DNA of 64,000 nucleotides from Paramecium octaurelia. Its lineage: Eukaryota > Ciliophora > Oligohymenophorea > Peniculida > Parameciidae. The stretch spans positions 426,417 through 490,416 of the forward strand of contig CAJJDP010000042.1 of the NCBI GenBank assembly GCA_905182995.1. The letters are read 5' to 3'. The translations under genes and the position numbers were made by a program. Positions 12,750 through 25,071 of the stretch are shown piece by piece (position 1 is the stretch's first letter; every line of letters starts with the position of its first letter). The notes beneath the pieces were generated by a model that ran no database searches, was not told the origin of the DNA, and saw only the letters and a list, made by a program, of their open reading frames with translations.

Positions 12750-13584
12750 TTTTTTAATCAAATTTAATTATATCTATCTAAAATGAATGATTTAATAAAT
12801 CAAAACAATTATCATCAGAAATACTTCATAATTACATAATAAAAGGAAGAATGCTATATAAATGCTTTTTTTTATTATTTTGATATTCAATATAAAATTT
12901 CTTATTAATTTTAATTAATGATTATATTAAAAACTACTATTTAAAATATGTTAATATTGGAATTCTTTTCACTAAAATTGATGCACAATTTGAATTCTAT
13001 TAGAAGTTAATAGTTTTAAAGTCATTTAGATCACTACCTTAGTGATAATCTCATCCAATAAGAGTAAGCATATTAAACAATATATGATGAACTCTTAATA
13101 AAAATTAATAAAATTAGGTGATAAATAAGTTTAGTTTGTAATAAAAAATCAAAATCTTACGGGATAGCCTTCAATTCAATGTTTGATGCTCAGACAATCG
13201 ATATTAATGGGTAGTTATCCATTTTTTTGAGAAGTAGGAATTTACAAATAAGATTTTCAATAATTTATAGGAAATTTTATAAATATCCAGCAAGTCGTAG
13301 ATTTACAAACAATGCAAATTATGCTTTATCGATATTGAAAATATTTAGTTATTAAATTACTTGAATAAATCTAATAGGGAGGGAAGGGTAGTGTTTGAAA
13401 TTGCTGGAGTGGAGGAGGAAGTGTTTTGAAAAAAAATCAATTTGAATAATAAAATTGTTTATGTAATATTTTATTATTGGACAATAGATTCCAAAATATT
13501 GATTCAATAGAAAAGGAACAAGATGAATTTAGTTTTATAAATTTTTTAGTATTTTAATTAAGTTATTACCTTTAGTCTTCAAAT
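12750..13584. other. Intergenic stretch with coding-like patches
   Basis: No complete gene could be built. A plus-strand open segment begins at an ATG near 13179 and is followed at 13376-13428 by a short frame reading REGRVVFEIAGVEEEVF before TGA. That peptide is reminiscent of the C-terminal part of ribosomal protein L16 (see findings), but the rest of L16 is absent. This could be chance, a degraded gene, or a small gene with unresolved introns. Confidence 0.35.
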
Positions 13585-14232
13585 ATGGGTGGAGCATGCT
13601 CTGGAACAAAACCATAAGCCAAAAAATAGAAACTACAATAATAGGAATTAAATATAGTTGAATAACCATATTTGGAAGTAAAATCCATTCCCTAAAGTTA
13701 ATCATCATCGAGGCCTCCTGAACAGAGAAGTGAAACTGGATAATCAGTAAAGGATCTTCTAATATTATACAAAAAATTTACAGATTTTTTAAGTTTGGTT
13801 GGGAATTTGGATCATCTACCTCAACATACAAGGGAATAATTGAACAATTGTATTATTTAGAGATCTAATATAAATATTCTTATTTAGAATAGTATCAAAA
13901 GAATTATGAGAGAATAGTAAATTATCAAAAGGGTCGAGGAGAGCGATTATTATTTAATACATAATGATGAGAAATTCGCCATAACATTTACATAAATTAT
14001 GTAAAAAATATCAACCATTATATTAACTGAACTGAAAGAAGACTAAGACTTTTAGGAAGCATTTCCTATGCTTATTGTTTCATTCGTAGATTTAGCCTAA
14101 CAGATTAGTAATGTCATAGAAAATTTTTAAAATTTCAAAACTCTCTCCTCTAAAAAATAAATAACTAAACAATCCTTTTCGTAAGAGAGCAATTATCAAA
14201 AGACAACCCATAAGATATCTTTGTAATAGTGA
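13585..14232 (+). CDS. Small hypothetical protein with candidate N-myristoylation signal
   Basis: A single uninterrupted frame of 215 residues from ATG 13585 to TGA 14230-14232. It begins MGGACSGTKPQAKKQKLQQQ, a good candidate for N-terminal glycine myristoylation plus cysteine palmitoylation followed by a basic patch, which would place it on membranes. The middle (about residues 60-170) is predicted helical (KDLLILYKKFTDFLSLVGNL, IMREQQIIKRVEESD). The C-terminus is Lys/Gln/Ser-rich. No known domain is recognised. The first in-frame ATG is chosen because the lipidation motif starts there. Confidence 0.65.
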
Positions 14233-14542
14233 ATATATCTATCATATTTAAATTAGGGATTCATATCATTTAAAGACATTGTTCTTAAGTATCTTCATAG
14301 GAAAATTATATAAATATATAATATATAAACATTTAAGAGTTTTAATTAATTTTATACACACTTTCATTCAAACTCTAGTGATATTCTTCCTCGCCTAAAA
14401 TTTTGAATGACTCAAAAAGTAATGTGCAAAATCAACAGCCAAAGTTTCAAGTTGAGAATAACAATATTGACATTCAGAAAAGCGTATTATTATCGAGTAA
14501 CGAGCTTGGGACTTCTGAAAATAAATATATATATTAATTAAT

Positions 14543-15767
14543 ATGGATCAAACAACAACAAGTATTAATAGTTTTACGACGACTGACAGAGAATTGGAAA
14601 ACAATTTGAAAGACCTACTCGAGAGAATCTTAATCTAAGTAGAAAAGCATATAGAAACGAAGGAAGAGTTAAATTAAATAGAATCAGAACTGAAAGATTA
14701 TGAAAGTTTATCACATCTGGTTGGGATCATTAAGGTCATCTTCACAAAACTGATGCTAAAAATTGAGAAGAAGATTTTGTAAGTAAAATACATTCATGCT
14801 ATCAATAGAAAATTAGAAAAATTCAATGATCCTGCGTAAACTAGATTTTCAAGAGATGATGATGAATACGAAAAATTAGAATCAACTTTAATCAAGTATG
14901 AATAAGAAATCAGAAAGCATATAAGTGTATTTTATTTATTGATGACTAGATTGAATAATAATTGAAACTATATGCTGAATCAATATAAAATAAATTAGAT
15001 GAAAGCGAAGAAATACGTCAAGAATTGTTAGAAACAACAAAAAGCAACATAAGTGTATTATATATTAAATAATAATATCTAGAAATTGAAGAGAGAAAAC
15101 CAAGAATTACATGAGAAGGAATAATCTCTTTAATAAGAACTGGTATAACTGAAATAAACCATTTATTAATTTGAAAAGGAAGGCAAAAGAAAACAGATTG
15201 AAGTTAATCAAAGAGAATATCTCTAAAATTTAATTTATAAACAAGCCAATCAATCTTCACATAAATGTGGAAATTAGAAGTTATTTTAAGAGCCAAGATA
15301 ATCCAATTCCCATTCCGAACATAAATTAACTGGAAATCACGTTATGAGAGAATCATTAGAGATGAGTGATATCATATTGCCTACTCAATAATCATAAAAA
15401 AACAATTACTATAGCATTTTAGGAAATGCTAACAAATAAAAAAAGTCAGATATGATCAAATCGCTTTAATAACGAGATTTTAATAAGATCTATGGTTAGA
15501 TAATGAAAACCAAACATAATTCATTATCATCAATCAACGACATCATGTTAAGTATCTCTCAGCAAGAAAGAAAGAGAATTGAAAAAGTTTATTCGGTTTC
15601 AAAAAATAGTTCCTAAAATAGCAGTGTCATTCAAAGACCAAAGGGTAACTCCATTATAAAAATTATACTTAGATTACAATGAATATCAGTAGAGAAGCAG
15701 AAGTTCCAAAAGAGCTGAAGATACAATATAGTACAAAACCTTAGATTCTTTAATAAAGTTGAAGTGA
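14543..15767 (+). CDS. Coiled-coil protein, unknown
   Basis: ATG at 14543; three introns (about 14925-14950, 15050-15080 and 15640-15670) are needed to avoid TGA. The spliced product (about 380 residues) opens with a Thr-rich stretch, then long heptad-rich helices (ELENNLKDLLERILIQVEKH, KLKRENQELHEKEQSLQQEL). A Ser/Asn/Gln-rich tail with basic RSRSSKRAED follows, ending at TGA 15765-15767. No family is recognised. A coding-like patch just upstream (about 14378-14540, in a different frame) has no ATG and could be an unrecognised upstream exon. The architecture is typical of ciliate cytoskeleton- or basal-body-associated proteins, but that is only a guess. Confidence 0.6.
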
Positions 15768-15909
15768 ATTATCATTGTTTTTGCAATCTAAATTGTATAT
15801 ATATACTTTTATTAATGCAGTTAAACGAACTATGAGATGGTCATATCTCATACATTTAAGAATAGATAATATTCATAATATCGTTTTTTGTAATATTATT
15901 TTATTTTTA

Positions 15910-17037
15910 ATGTTGTACTTAATTGTAATTCTGTGTCTTACCCTTTCCAATGCCTATTATGGATCTGAATATTATGCTGAATGGTAAACAGGAGTAGATA
16001 ACAGTATATCTAAATAAGATCAATTTTTATTTCCAACTTATCCCTCGAGATTTTAGAGTTAAGTGACTTTCTCAACAAGATTTAGTGTGTATGGTTAGCG
16101 TTTTATAAAACTTTAGCTGCCCATAAGTACTATTGATGCATTAGGAGATTTAATGGAGTCGAGGAAGAAATATCAATTATCAAACATACGTTTCAGATGT
16201 AACCATTTATGGGTTTAACATAAATTATGTCATTTGGGGTCCAGCAGTTGTACCTATTCTTAGTGTAAGATGGGTCGCTCTAGTAGATGACTAAGTCGAA
16301 ATACAATATGTTCATTATCAAGAGAAAGATTTATATTAATTGAGCCAAGGGTTCGGAGCAAGGTCATAAGATTTCATGATATCATATTATCCTCGTTATC
16401 CTGCACCCAAAGTTACAGCATTTATTGTGGGTGCAGACTTCGAAATATTTAATTCTTTATTTACGAGTGTCAGAATTCAAATGGGTCTTCCTACATCGAA
16501 TAGTATGGATGTCAGATTCCTCACCAGAGACTTCTGTCATGTGAGATCTCTTTATGTTGCCTATTTCATTTCAAATAATTACTTGACTTTGGCAGGATCT
16601 GTTGGTGCCTATTATTCTACCTATAATCAATTCCTAGACAACGCAAACAGACAAACTATTAGAGATTAAAAGTTTTCTAGGTTAGTCCCATCAATTTACT
16701 CCTTAGATCCAGCATATAACATTTTGGCTCAAGGAATCAGTGGATTTGATGTTCACAGTTATGCCGGATCAGCATATCTTAGAGTTACCGCTGAATCAAT
16801 GATAAATCAATCATAAGTTTACACACTTGTCTATGGAACAAGTATAATATTACATTAATTCAAGGGGGTGACACTATATTAACTTACATGCAAGCTAGTT
16901 ATATTTTACATCCTCCAGGAATGCCATACCATTATTATTATAAAAATTATGATTGGATTGTAACAAAAGAAGATTAGATAGTTCTTGAAGAGACCATTGA
17001 TTAAGAGAGAAAGATCAGTGAATTAAAAAAGTAATGA
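15910..17037 (+). CDS. Secreted protein with H-type-lectin-like module
   Basis: I chose ATG 15910 because it gives a clean signal peptide (MLYLIVILCLTLSNAYYG); the frame is open upstream to an ATG at 15775. A 28-nt intron near 16090-16120 and a 23-nt intron near 16850 are predicted. The mature protein has VSDVTIYGFNINYVIWGPAV followed by ILSVRWVAL. This resembles the H-type lectin beta-sandwich pattern ('F.v....W.dt.i..v.v.WiA'). A second extracellular-looking region with many Tyr/Ser/Asn residues follows. The C-terminus is charged (QERKISELKKQ). H-type lectins bind GalNAc-type glycans; this assignment is tentative. No transmembrane helix follows the signal peptide. Confidence 0.6.
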
Positions 17038-17533
17038 TAATTCATTCAATATTAAAAGTATGAATAATAAAATATCAATTTCAGAGATTCTAAATTGACC
17101 ATAAAGAATTCTGTTTTATAGTCAATAGCATTTTCAAATATCGTTTTTGAGTACTTTATAGAACTCACAAGTTTTGACATTTTAAAAATTCCCAATATTT
17201 ATTTTCTTACTTGTCTACCATACCAAACGACAACTAAATTATTCTCTTGTTAATTTATTATAATTTCTGATGAATCTCAACAAAATATTGGAGCATAGTA
17301 TAATCAATTAAGTAATGCAACTAGTATCTTTCCAATCAAGAAAAAACATCTGTTAAATTTTGAAATCTTTTAAGAAAGATGGAAATTTATTGAAATTTTA
17401 AGAATTTAACATTTTTCATGCGATATTACTTGTTTCACTATTATCTAAGTTATAATGATTGTTGTTAATCTCGCCTATGATTGTTTTCATTCAGAAATCA
17501 AATGTATATAAATTATAAAATATTAATATTATA
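17038..17533. other. Intergenic stretch
   Basis: About 500 bp of AT-rich sequence between two plus-strand genes. I see no frame that looks coding and no RNA structure that can be argued by eye. It must contain the 3' end of the lectin-like gene and the promoter of the next gene. Confidence 0.5.
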
Positions 17534-18383
17534 ATGGATAAAAGATTAAAGAGATTTGATGTATTTAGATTATCAAGAAATTAATAATCATAAAGAAGAT
17601 TGGATTCAACAAGAAAATTAGATGATAGAAGTTTTTTATAATTAAAATAATATAAGCATGAATTCATAAGAACTCCTTCTAATTCTAATACTTGTTAAAC
17701 TCAAATGAAAAAATTAAGGCTAAAACACAAACCTTAAATCAATCAAAACTAAATCTTATCATATTCACTATCAATTTAAAATATTGAATAATTACCAAAT
17801 AGATCACTGGATCCAAAAGTAATTAAATTGATTATTCCAAATCATAAAAAGAATACTTAATCTCAAAAAGAAGGAATAACAACTACCAGAAATTATTACA
17901 ACAATTATTTCGCCCATCATGATCAAAGTGAAAATAGGGTAAAATTAATAATAATTTTTATAGACATCCTTTCCTACTATCAAATTCAAAAATAAGATTG
18001 TCAAATCATAATTCGAGGCTAATTTGTAGTTCTATAAAAAATAACAGAGCATCCCTATTTAAGTGAAGTTAGCCAATCAAGATGATATTAAAAGGGAATT
18101 TGAATCAATAAGAAATAGATATGGCAAAAGCAGAACAGAACTTGAAAATTATGCTGATCAAAATTAACCATTTCTTAAAACCTCGAAGTCAAAGTTTCAT
18201 CTATCCCAAAACAAACACTAAAATTAGAAACAACTTAATATAAATAACAACTCAGTTGAGTAAGATAATATTATAAAATTTAGATCTCAAACAAACTTAG
18301 ATCTTGATTATCTGGAAGACTTTTAGAAATATGACAAAAAGAATTTGAATCAACTTAGAGATGAAGTCATTCAAAACTCTTGA
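17534..18383 (+). CDS. Basic low-complexity protein, unknown
   Basis: ATG at 17534; one 25-nt intron at about 17939-17963 restores the frame. The product is about 274 residues, rich in Lys, Arg, Asn, Gln and Ser (MDKRLKRFDVFRLSRNQQSQ). A short helical region (DDIKREFESIRNRYGKSRTE) precedes the C-terminus, which ends at TGA 18381-18383. No recognised domain, signal peptide or membrane segment. It is convergent with the HSF gene about 140 bp away. A genuine gene is likely because the frame stays open over 850 bp with a single canonical mini-intron. Confidence 0.6.
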
Positions 18384-18526
18384 TATCAACTTCACTAGAT
18401 TGTATTAAGTATAATCTATAAATTTTTATTCTAATTAATTAAATCTCTATCTTAAAATTTGAGGCATCATATAAAATTAGTCAAGTAGTTACTAAACTGA
18501 TATATTCGAATTAATTGTAATATAAA

Positions 18527-19486
18527 TCATTTTAAATTTCCATATAGTTGTAATGCTTCTTGATACCACTATTACAACCATATCAAATAATTGGCTATAT
18601 TTTGTTTTAATGTTGAATTTTTTTGGTCAATCAGCCCAGCAGCTGGTTGCTAATTTTATTACTCATATTGATAAAATGGAAGAGGCGTACAAGATCTTAC
18701 TGAAATGTTATAGCTTCTCTAACTCACTTAATTTTAATCATTGTATTCCATATATATATTCGAAAACTATTCTAAAATTTATTTGATAAATTCTATTTCT
18801 TATTAGTGCTCCTCATCATTTGGAATCAAATTCATAGCTTTTACCAAATGCAATTAAGCTATGAAACAATAATTATCGATTGTTTGATCGCATTCATAAA
18901 TTTTCTATGCTATATTATTAGTATTACTTTCTTAAGGAATATAATGATCGATTTAATTTGAGATTATAATTCAATTTATTCTGAAAATTGTTAGCAAATA
19001 ATCTTCTATTAGTTTTACAGTTTTTTTATGGTTGTTGCCAAAGAGCTCTACTCATTTATATTAACCAAATTATCATCATCTCCTTCTTATTGTTAAATTT
19101 TAAAGGATTTAATTTTATGAGAACTCACAATATTAATGAGATCTTCCCTCTTATAATTTGAAATTGTTACTTCTTCGTTTTCTGGAAGTAAGGATGTTTA
19201 AATATATAGGTTTTTTTCCCAATCCTTTATTTCTGAAATCCGTATTGGTTCAATTATCTGAGAAGAAATAGAGGATCATTACCTTGAGAAACTGAGAAAA
19301 TTAGATTATTTGTAATGAACACTCAATACTGATCCCACCAATTCTTCAATATCATTAATTAGAATAGCATCTCCGTCCTCATTCCAATGAATAGTTTCGC
19401 TTAGTTAATTCTACATTATTATTCAAAGTTACCTCCAAAATATTATAAAGTTTACTAATAAACTTTGGACACTTCTTCTAAATCAT
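18527..19486 (-). CDS. Heat shock transcription factor (HSF-type DNA-binding protein)
   Basis: ATG at 19486 starts MIQKKCPKFISKLYNILE, the first helix of an HSF domain. A 22-nt intron follows, then ETIHWNEDGDAILINDIEEL, VGSVLSVHYKQSNFLSFSRQ (split by a 25-nt intron) and LNQYGFQKQRIGKKTYIFKH PYF. These match the canonical 'I.W...G..F.I.....F...VLP.YFKH.NF.SFVRQLN.YGF.K' core, including the recognition helix. The family binds heat-shock elements as trimers. The downstream region has helical Gln-rich sequence that could be the trimerisation coiled coil. The frame changes just after the HPYF segment (about 19190) and I found no convincing intron there (see findings). End at TGA 18527-18529. It lies 69 bp downstream of the RCC1 gene on the same strand. 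Confidence 0.8.
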
Positions 19487-19555
19487 TAGGAAAAGAATTT
19501 AATATTAATTAAATAATGTTTTATAAAATAGTTTCTCAGGATAATGTATATTGAC

Positions 19556-22500
19556 TCAGTGAACAATTAAGTGCCCTAGTTTCTCACCAAAAACATCTTT
19601 CAACAAAGGATTTTTGAATTAATGGACTCTGTTTTCATAGATGTCATGTTTTGAGACCCGATAAATATTATTCATACATTAAACAAAATGTGTATTCACT
19701 TTTTCTTAAAACTTGAATAAAAGTAAAAAATAAAATGATTCAACAAAAAAGTGTATAGCACCAAAATTTGCAATATTCTACATCTATATAATTAGAGATT
19801 ACAAATTAAGTGATCTATAAATGTAGTATTGATGAAATTGGTTTTCTCGATTACATTTATTGTATTAATTTAAAATTTTATTTTTCTGTGGTTATTATTG
19901 TTTGCCCATCAATTTCTCATATTTAGGATATAATTAGTAAATAATAAAAATACCAGGGTTGAATCTCCCCGTAATAGCATGATCTAATTTAATTGAAATC
20001 TTTGATGATAATTGTATATCATTCTCAAAAAATAATTTTCATAAAACCCTTACTATCTAAATATCTAGTATGTACTTTAAGTGCCATTAATATAAAAGTT
20101 TTAAAAATACTCTATTAAATTCATCTTTGAAAGGTTTCATTTTCTCTCCAGTAATATAATAACCCATAACTTCTTTATTTTTTCAATTAACTGATGATAT
20201 TTTTTACTGGATGGAAACAAAATTTGATAATATTGATTTCTGCTATATTATTAGTTTTAAAGCCCCTTTATATCCTTCAACCTTCTTATTTAAATAAGGT
20301 AATTACTTTACTGAGCCTAATATGCAGCTTACAAATAAATTTCAACATAATTAATACCAAAGAAACTTAGAATGTGTGAGGAAAGAAATTTTCAACCTTA
20401 ATATAAAGAAGATTTAAGATATTTAATAAGATTATTTATTTCATTATTCTATATATGAGCTTTTAGTAGTGACTTTAATTTTGTTTATTCCTTAACTGTA
20501 GGACAGATAATTTACTATCTTATTGGCCAAACAGTATTACTTAAACTAACCCCACTCTATTGTTAAAGCTAGGAATGAAATGAAAAGCATTTGATTAATT
20601 ATTAATTTTTTATAAATCATATTAAAAATGAACTTTAGAATTGAAGCTGTGTCTATCAAATTAAACCAAAACAGAACTAGAATTAGTATTTATAATTACA
20701 TCTCTTTATTTTAGCTTCATATTATTTATTGATTGAACTTGCGCCTTATATTTTCTTCCATCTATTTACAGTCTGCCGATCTCTTATAATTCCTTTTGCT
20801 GCTTCTCAATAAATTGCTATAACTTTTTTTACTGTTAGTTCTAAATCTCTTGCACCTTAATTGGTTATTATGTTTTTTCCTCGCTCATCATAATAACTCC
20901 TACCATATAATCATTTAATTTTTTTCTCAAATTAAGGTTATCTTATAAGATATCTAGAATTTTCGATAAAATCTCATAACTTTCATCGCTAGAATTGATC
21001 TTGAATCCCAATAATTCATTTTTAATATATGATAATTTTTCATTACTTTATTTTATAATATTGGCCATTCCAGATAACTAATTTGTTTTTTTGGCTATTT
21101 CAGCTATGTTACAATCACACATTTCTCTAAAGAAATGAGTTATCTTTTCCATAAACTTCTCTAAATCAACTTTATTTTACTCTAAAAACTTTTTCTTTAA
21201 TGTGATTTTTCGATCAGTTTCTACAATTTTTAAAAGAGAAATGAGATTTTATAAATCCTTTGCTTTTTCTTTCTATTTTCCTAATTCTTCTTATTTTCTT
21301 AATTTTGTTTCTTCTGATTGATTTTACCTTTTTAATAAATTATTTTTGATATTGTCATTTGCTTAAAATAATTCTTTAATTCTCTTTTATTCTTTGATTT
21401 TTAATTCATGTTCAGCTGATTTCCCTTAATCACTTCTTTCTAATTTTCTCACTTACATATCAACCTCTTCCCTTTAATTATTCAATTCGTTTTCTTTAGC
21501 AAATATATCAACTAATATCATAATCACTTAAGATTTTACATAATTATTATTTAATACTCTGCAAATCTTTTTCTAATTAGGTAATTTCTTCATCCGTCTA
21601 TTTCAAAGTATTTTCTTAAGAATTAGATTGTCCAGTAGCTGATTGAATTTGAGTTTGAATATTTTTAAGTAATTAATCTTCACCCATAGTCTTTTCCACA
21701 ATAGCAGGCTATTTGGCTGATAAACTCTGCTACTCATTTAATTTTTATTATAATTTCATAATTTCTTCCTAAGCTTCCTTCAATTACATATTGACAACCT
21801 AATTTTCCTATTCCTTGGTTATATTGTCGATATTAAACAAATAACCCAGATTATTTTTCCCATATACTATTTTCACCTCTCTTGCATTGTCCCAAGGTGT
21901 CTAAATCACCTATTATGGCGAAGAATGATCTCCATCTCCCAAACCGAGTTAATTATTTGAATTATCACCCCAAGCAAAAAGACTCCCTTTTTTTGTTATG
22001 GCATATGAGGAATCCCCCCCTGCATAAATCTGCACAACAGGAGACTTCTTGAAAAATTCAACCTCCTTTGGCAAAGAAACAGGATCTAAGTCATTCTACC
22101 CAAGTTATCCTGCCTCATTTCTCCCCCAACTATAGACAACCCCATTTACATCTAATGCCAGGATATGATTATTCCCAGAACAAATTTACATAATTTTTGT
22201 TTGAAAAGAAACAATGCCAGGTCTTGAAGCCTCTGCTTAAGTAGCACACGTCCTACCCAATTCTTCGCAGTTGTTTCCCCAAGAATACACTTATCCCGAT
22301 GCTTTTGAGAGACATACAGATATATTGATACTTGACAATAAAAATGAGTTAGCAATTGTGGTGCACATATTCAAAATGTACACTCCTTTTGGACATAGAT
22401 TATAAGGAGCAATCACTCCATTATTTTCAACATTCTCATCGTAGAGTTTCATGGGTTATGTTTCATAAACCTAAGTGGCCCCAACTTTATTTGCCATAAG

Positions 22501-22632
22501 AAAAGTGTGATATTATTATTAATTTTATAAATCTGGTTAGGGTATAATTTTGGCACAGAAATTACTATCTCTTAACTAAGATTGCATAATCTCATATGAC
22601 CCCTCTTAGCATATCCCCTACGTTTATCTCAT
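19556..22632 (-). CDS. RCC1-repeat / coiled-coil protein
   Basis: The N-terminal third (22632 to about 21840) is an RCC1-type beta-propeller. Blade signatures are GQVYSWGNNCEELGRTCATQ, ILALDVNGVVYSWGRNEAGQ LGQ, and YAITKKGSLFAWGDNSNNQL GLGDGDHSSP. RCC1 propellers act as Ran exchange factors or as protein and membrane adaptors. A long coiled coil follows (about 21830-20700), with a 28-nt intron near 21520. The C-terminal region (about 20700-19556) is less repetitive, with FFGINYVEIYLQAAYQAQ and ITGRFNPGIFIIYQLYPKYE. Several small introns there are not fully resolved. Start chosen at ATG 22630-22632; the frame is open slightly further upstream. The RCC1 plus long coiled-coil layout suggests a cytoskeletal or centrosomal adaptor rather than a Ran GEF; this is inference. 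Confidence 0.75.
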
Positions 22633-23222
22633 ATGAGCATTTTTCACTAAGGTTTTCTGACTATTAAATGGAAATATTATTTGTCTTTTTTGAGTAATTA
22701 TTACTCAAGTTGGAATGAAAGTCTTATTATACGAAGTTTGAATTTGATATATTTTCAAGAAAGAAATATAGATGTTATAATACATTACATTACTTTATTT
22801 TTTCAATATTAGAAATTTTTAATTTTTTCTTTATAGAAAAATAAATTCTAGATTTGGCAATTTATAATAATCCAGGTTGGAGCAAGAACTAATTCTTAAA
22901 ATATCAGATGCTTAATGATTATTTCATTCTATTCAATACAAAATATGGGGAGCCTTCCTAATAATGTAAGATGATGTAACCAATTTATTATTTAATTTGA
23001 TTGCGTTTACTTCATAATCTATCACTTAATTGTTAAGTATTTTATAAGGTTGACATTACCATCTATTTTTGATCAAAGTTCTCTCAGCAATCCAGAAATA
23101 TTAAGGTTATTTGTAATACTAATACTAACACTAATACATAATAAGAAATATTTTAAAATGCAATACTCTAAACCTTTAATAATTATAAATTACATTTTGT
23201 AATTTAATTCAGATAAATAATT
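22633..23222. other. Intergenic region between divergent genes
   Basis: About 590 bp separating the minus-strand RCC1 gene and the plus-strand CCT-motif gene; both promoters should lie here. Strongly AT-rich with no convincing frame. No recognisable regulatory motif can be assigned by eye. Confidence 0.5.
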
Positions 23223-23552
23223 ATGAACGATAGCAATACTAGTGATCCTTTCTCTATGGCAAACATTTAAAAGGCAGATGCATTTTTGGCTCAATTTATT
23301 GATATAAAACAATTGCTTCCTATTAAGGAAGGGTTGACAAAGGAGATGATTGAATACTTCAATTAGTTTAAATTCTCAACTTAGGGGTAGATTGGACCCT
23401 TAACTTATCAAGAGAGACAGAAAAAAATTTAAAAATATAGACAAAAAAAAAATACTAGATAGTTTTCTAAAAAGAACCATTATGATTATAGAGCAAAAAA
23501 GGCAAAAACTAGATAGAGAGAGAAAGGGAGATTTGTTTCAAACAAAAAATGA
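23223..23552 (+). CDS. CCT-motif protein
   Basis: A single uninterrupted frame of 109 residues from ATG 23223 to TGA 23550-23552. The C-terminal half is a CCT motif (the CONSTANS, CO-like, TOC1 module). It has RQKKIQKYRQKKNTRQFSKK followed by NHYDYRAKKAKTRQREKGRF V, matching 'R...v.RY.eKR..R.F.KkI.Y..RK..Ad.R.R.kGRFv'. In plants the motif mediates nuclear localisation and contacts with NF-Y and DNA. The N-terminal half is short with no B-box or response-regulator domain. The protein is thus a bare CCT module, probably nuclear. The preceding intergenic region holds its promoter; the next gene starts only 54 bp downstream. Confidence 0.8.
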
Positions 23553-23606
23553 ATTTTATAACAAAATATTCATCAATTACCACATCTTAATTAATTTATA
23601 TATAAA

Positions 23607-24983
23607 ATGAGCACAAAGAGCAAGTTATTTTTATCTTAAAAAGTTGACTTAGGGTATAAGTCTTATGAGGACAGTCTACGTCCAGCAACCACCACAGCTG
23701 CTACAGGTAGCGATTTTTAATTCGAAAGTAAAAGCTAATTGGGTACAAGCAAATCTATATTTATGAAACCTAATTCATTGCATACAATTAGAAATATCTT
23801 CGATGGTAATATGATCATCGTTACATAGAGGTTAAAAATGAAGAGAGGAAGAAATATAAGGACAACTAAATTGGACCCAGATTTGAGGATGACAAAAAGG
23901 AGAAGGTAGTAAAGTGGTCGATTGTTGGTAAGGCTGAACAATTTTTGGCTGTCAGAAATAAGAATAAATAGAGAGTTGTGATTAAATAAAGAAGGCAAGA
24001 AGGAGATGATTCATTTTCTGATGATGTCCCTTCTATAAAACCTTTACTCTTATAATAATCTCAATCATAAATTTCGGGTATGGGTTAGTCAAGGAAAACT
24101 CCCAAGAAACCCAGAGGTGAATTTAAAATGTTACCAAGATAAGATGCTCTAATAAAGTTAGTTGAAGCCAAACGCAGAATTGAAACTGATAAAATGGATA
24201 AAAGCAAATAAGAACTTAAACTTCCTCTTCATCTCAGGAATGCAATCACAAGAGATAAAAGAATCCTGGAATCGTTTGATTAGACAAAAGAGAAGTGGGA
24301 GTAAGTTAATAATTAAATTGCATCAAATTGTGAGAGATCTCCTACTGAAACTATATTGGTTAGATCGGATAATTACAGAGATAGAAATATCAAATTAAAT
24401 ATCATCGAATCTTAGAAGAATGAGGATGAGAAACATAACGATAGATTGTGGTATCTTAGACTAAGATGGTATGATTGTAAGGATGATAGACCTCCATTTT
24501 CGTTATTAACCACATAAAGACCTAAAAGCATCACCATGACCAATAGACTGATAAATAGATATGTTAAAGATTACAAGGCTGAACATTTAAATTAGCAATA
24601 AAATTTCGTATTGTCAGATATACAGAGCAATTTCAATACAAAAGTTATTGATAACCCTTATTAATAGATTGAAAAAGTGATACCAAATGGTATGAATATA
24701 TAAAAATTTAGCATAAAGTCAGAATTTGTATAGCAAGAAATTAGAAAAATAATTTGATGAAAAAATAAAACATAACTCAAAAAAGAAATATGTAGATGCA
24801 AATGAATATTTGGAATTGGTTGGTGAAAATGTTTATAAAAAAGAACTAAATTATATTATGAAGTAATAACAATAGGAATACTAATATTTTGAAGAAAAAC
24901 CAGATGAAGAAGAAGTCTATATTGATAATTGGGATAATTAATAGTTGGCTAAGATGGGTTAACCATTAATATAGCATATCTGA
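23607..24983 (+). CDS. Charged hypothetical protein
   Basis: ATG at 23607. A 23-nt intron at about 23801-23823 joins IFDE to VKNEERKKYKDN, and a 22-nt intron near 24691-24712 restores the frame before the end at TGA 24981-24983. The product is about 440 residues, highly charged and Gln-rich. It has predicted helices (DALIKLVEAKRRIETDKMDK, LEKQFDEKIKHNSKKKYVDA NEYLELVGENVYKKEL) and an acidic tail (EEKPDEEEVYIDNWD). The segment DRLWYLRLRWYDCKDDRPPF is the most distinctive non-repetitive part. No domain is recognised. Gene reality is well supported by the long spliced frame; function is unknown. Confidence 0.65.
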
Positions 24984-25071
24984 ATCTAAAAATGTCTTGG
25001 AATAAATGACTTAATTAATTTATTTCAAATTATGTTATTCAAAGCAATTTAATATTAATAATTATCATATA

